From the NCBI GenBank assembly GCA_964614375.1, contig CAZTLI010000353.1, positions 1 through 5,949 of the forward strand: a DNA stretch of 5,949 nt, written 5' to 3'. This document shows, piece by piece, positions 5,888-5,949 of the stretch (its first letter is position 1; each line of letters opens with the position of its first letter). A program made the position numbers and the translations under genes. The stretch is from CAZTLI01 sp964614375 (GTDB lineage: Bacteria > Chloroflexota > Anaerolineae > Aggregatilineales > Phototrophicaceae). The notes under the pieces were generated by a model that was given only the letters and a program-made list of their open reading frames with translations, did no database searches and was not told where the DNA came from.

Positions 5888-5949
5888 ATGGTCACGATTC
5901 CGACACCTGTTGAGATGCTCAAACGCCTGATTCAATTTAATACGACCAA
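5888..5949 (+). CDS. M20-family metallopeptidase (ArgE/DapE/CPG2-like), 5' fragment
   Basis: Only the first 20 codons are in the window; the gene continues past the 3' edge. The start 'TPVEMLKRLIQFNTT' is the N-terminal helix and 'L..LI.F.TTNPPG' entry signature typical of M20 peptidases and deacylases, zinc enzymes that hydrolyse amide bonds of amino-acid or peptide substrates. The metal ligands lie beyond the window, so neither activity nor substrate can be judged. ATG 5888 is preceded by AGGGA (5876-5880) at 7 nt, which supports the start. It follows a terminator and is probably transcribed separately from the gene before it. Confidence 0.75.
   Translation, partial: MVTIPTPVEMLKRLIQFNTT

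Overview
The window looks like bacterial chromosomal DNA with moderate-to-high GC, probably from a member of Chloroflexota (Anaerolineae-like). That guess rests on the kinds of protein present: a secreted serine-hydrolase-fold protein behind a 'P-GRF-YP-W' N-terminal domain, a COG4912-type DNA alkylation repair protein, a SnoaL-like protein and an M20 peptidase. There is no rRNA or marker gene to confirm it. A 10-base run of N at 2028-2037 shows this is a scaffolded draft assembly, and several genes in the left half are broken.

Left part (1-1411, + strand). Positions 2-1065 hold a damaged, 5'-truncated gene resembling the linker region of PEP-utilising enzymes (PEP synthase / PPDK-like). It has a frameshift near a G6 run at 699-704, and no recognisable phosphohistidine domain follows. 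It contains an in-frame 21-bp tandem duplication at 266-307. A 59-aa single-pass membrane protein follows at 1232-1411.

Middle (1419-3154, - strand). Reading in the direction of transcription there are three genes. The first is a SnoaL/NTF2-like protein (3154 to 2738). The second is a full-length but broken DNA alkylation repair gene (2602 to 1922), with a nonsense codon, a homopolymer frameshift and the assembly gap. The third is a small DUF7249-like protein (1763 to 1419). The first two share a -10-like element, CTATA(G/C)TATG, at a similar distance from their starts. The alkylation-repair promoter region also carries a cluster of CAAG/CTTG inverted repeats.

Right part (3269-5949, + strand). 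This holds an uncharacterised 132-aa protein and a 656-aa secreted protein with a beta-lactamase/serine-hydrolase fold. All three catalytic motifs of that protein appear to be replaced (SxxK to TITE, YxN to FTV, H-x-G to NGG), so it is probably a pseudoenzyme. A clear intrinsic terminator follows at 5771-5804, then the first 20 codons of an M20-family metallopeptidase that runs off the window.

I see no mobile element, CRISPR array, tRNA or rRNA, and no coherent multi-gene system. The main novelties are the motif-less serine-hydrolase homologue and the promoter-region repeat structure. No gap between genes exceeds about 170 bases.
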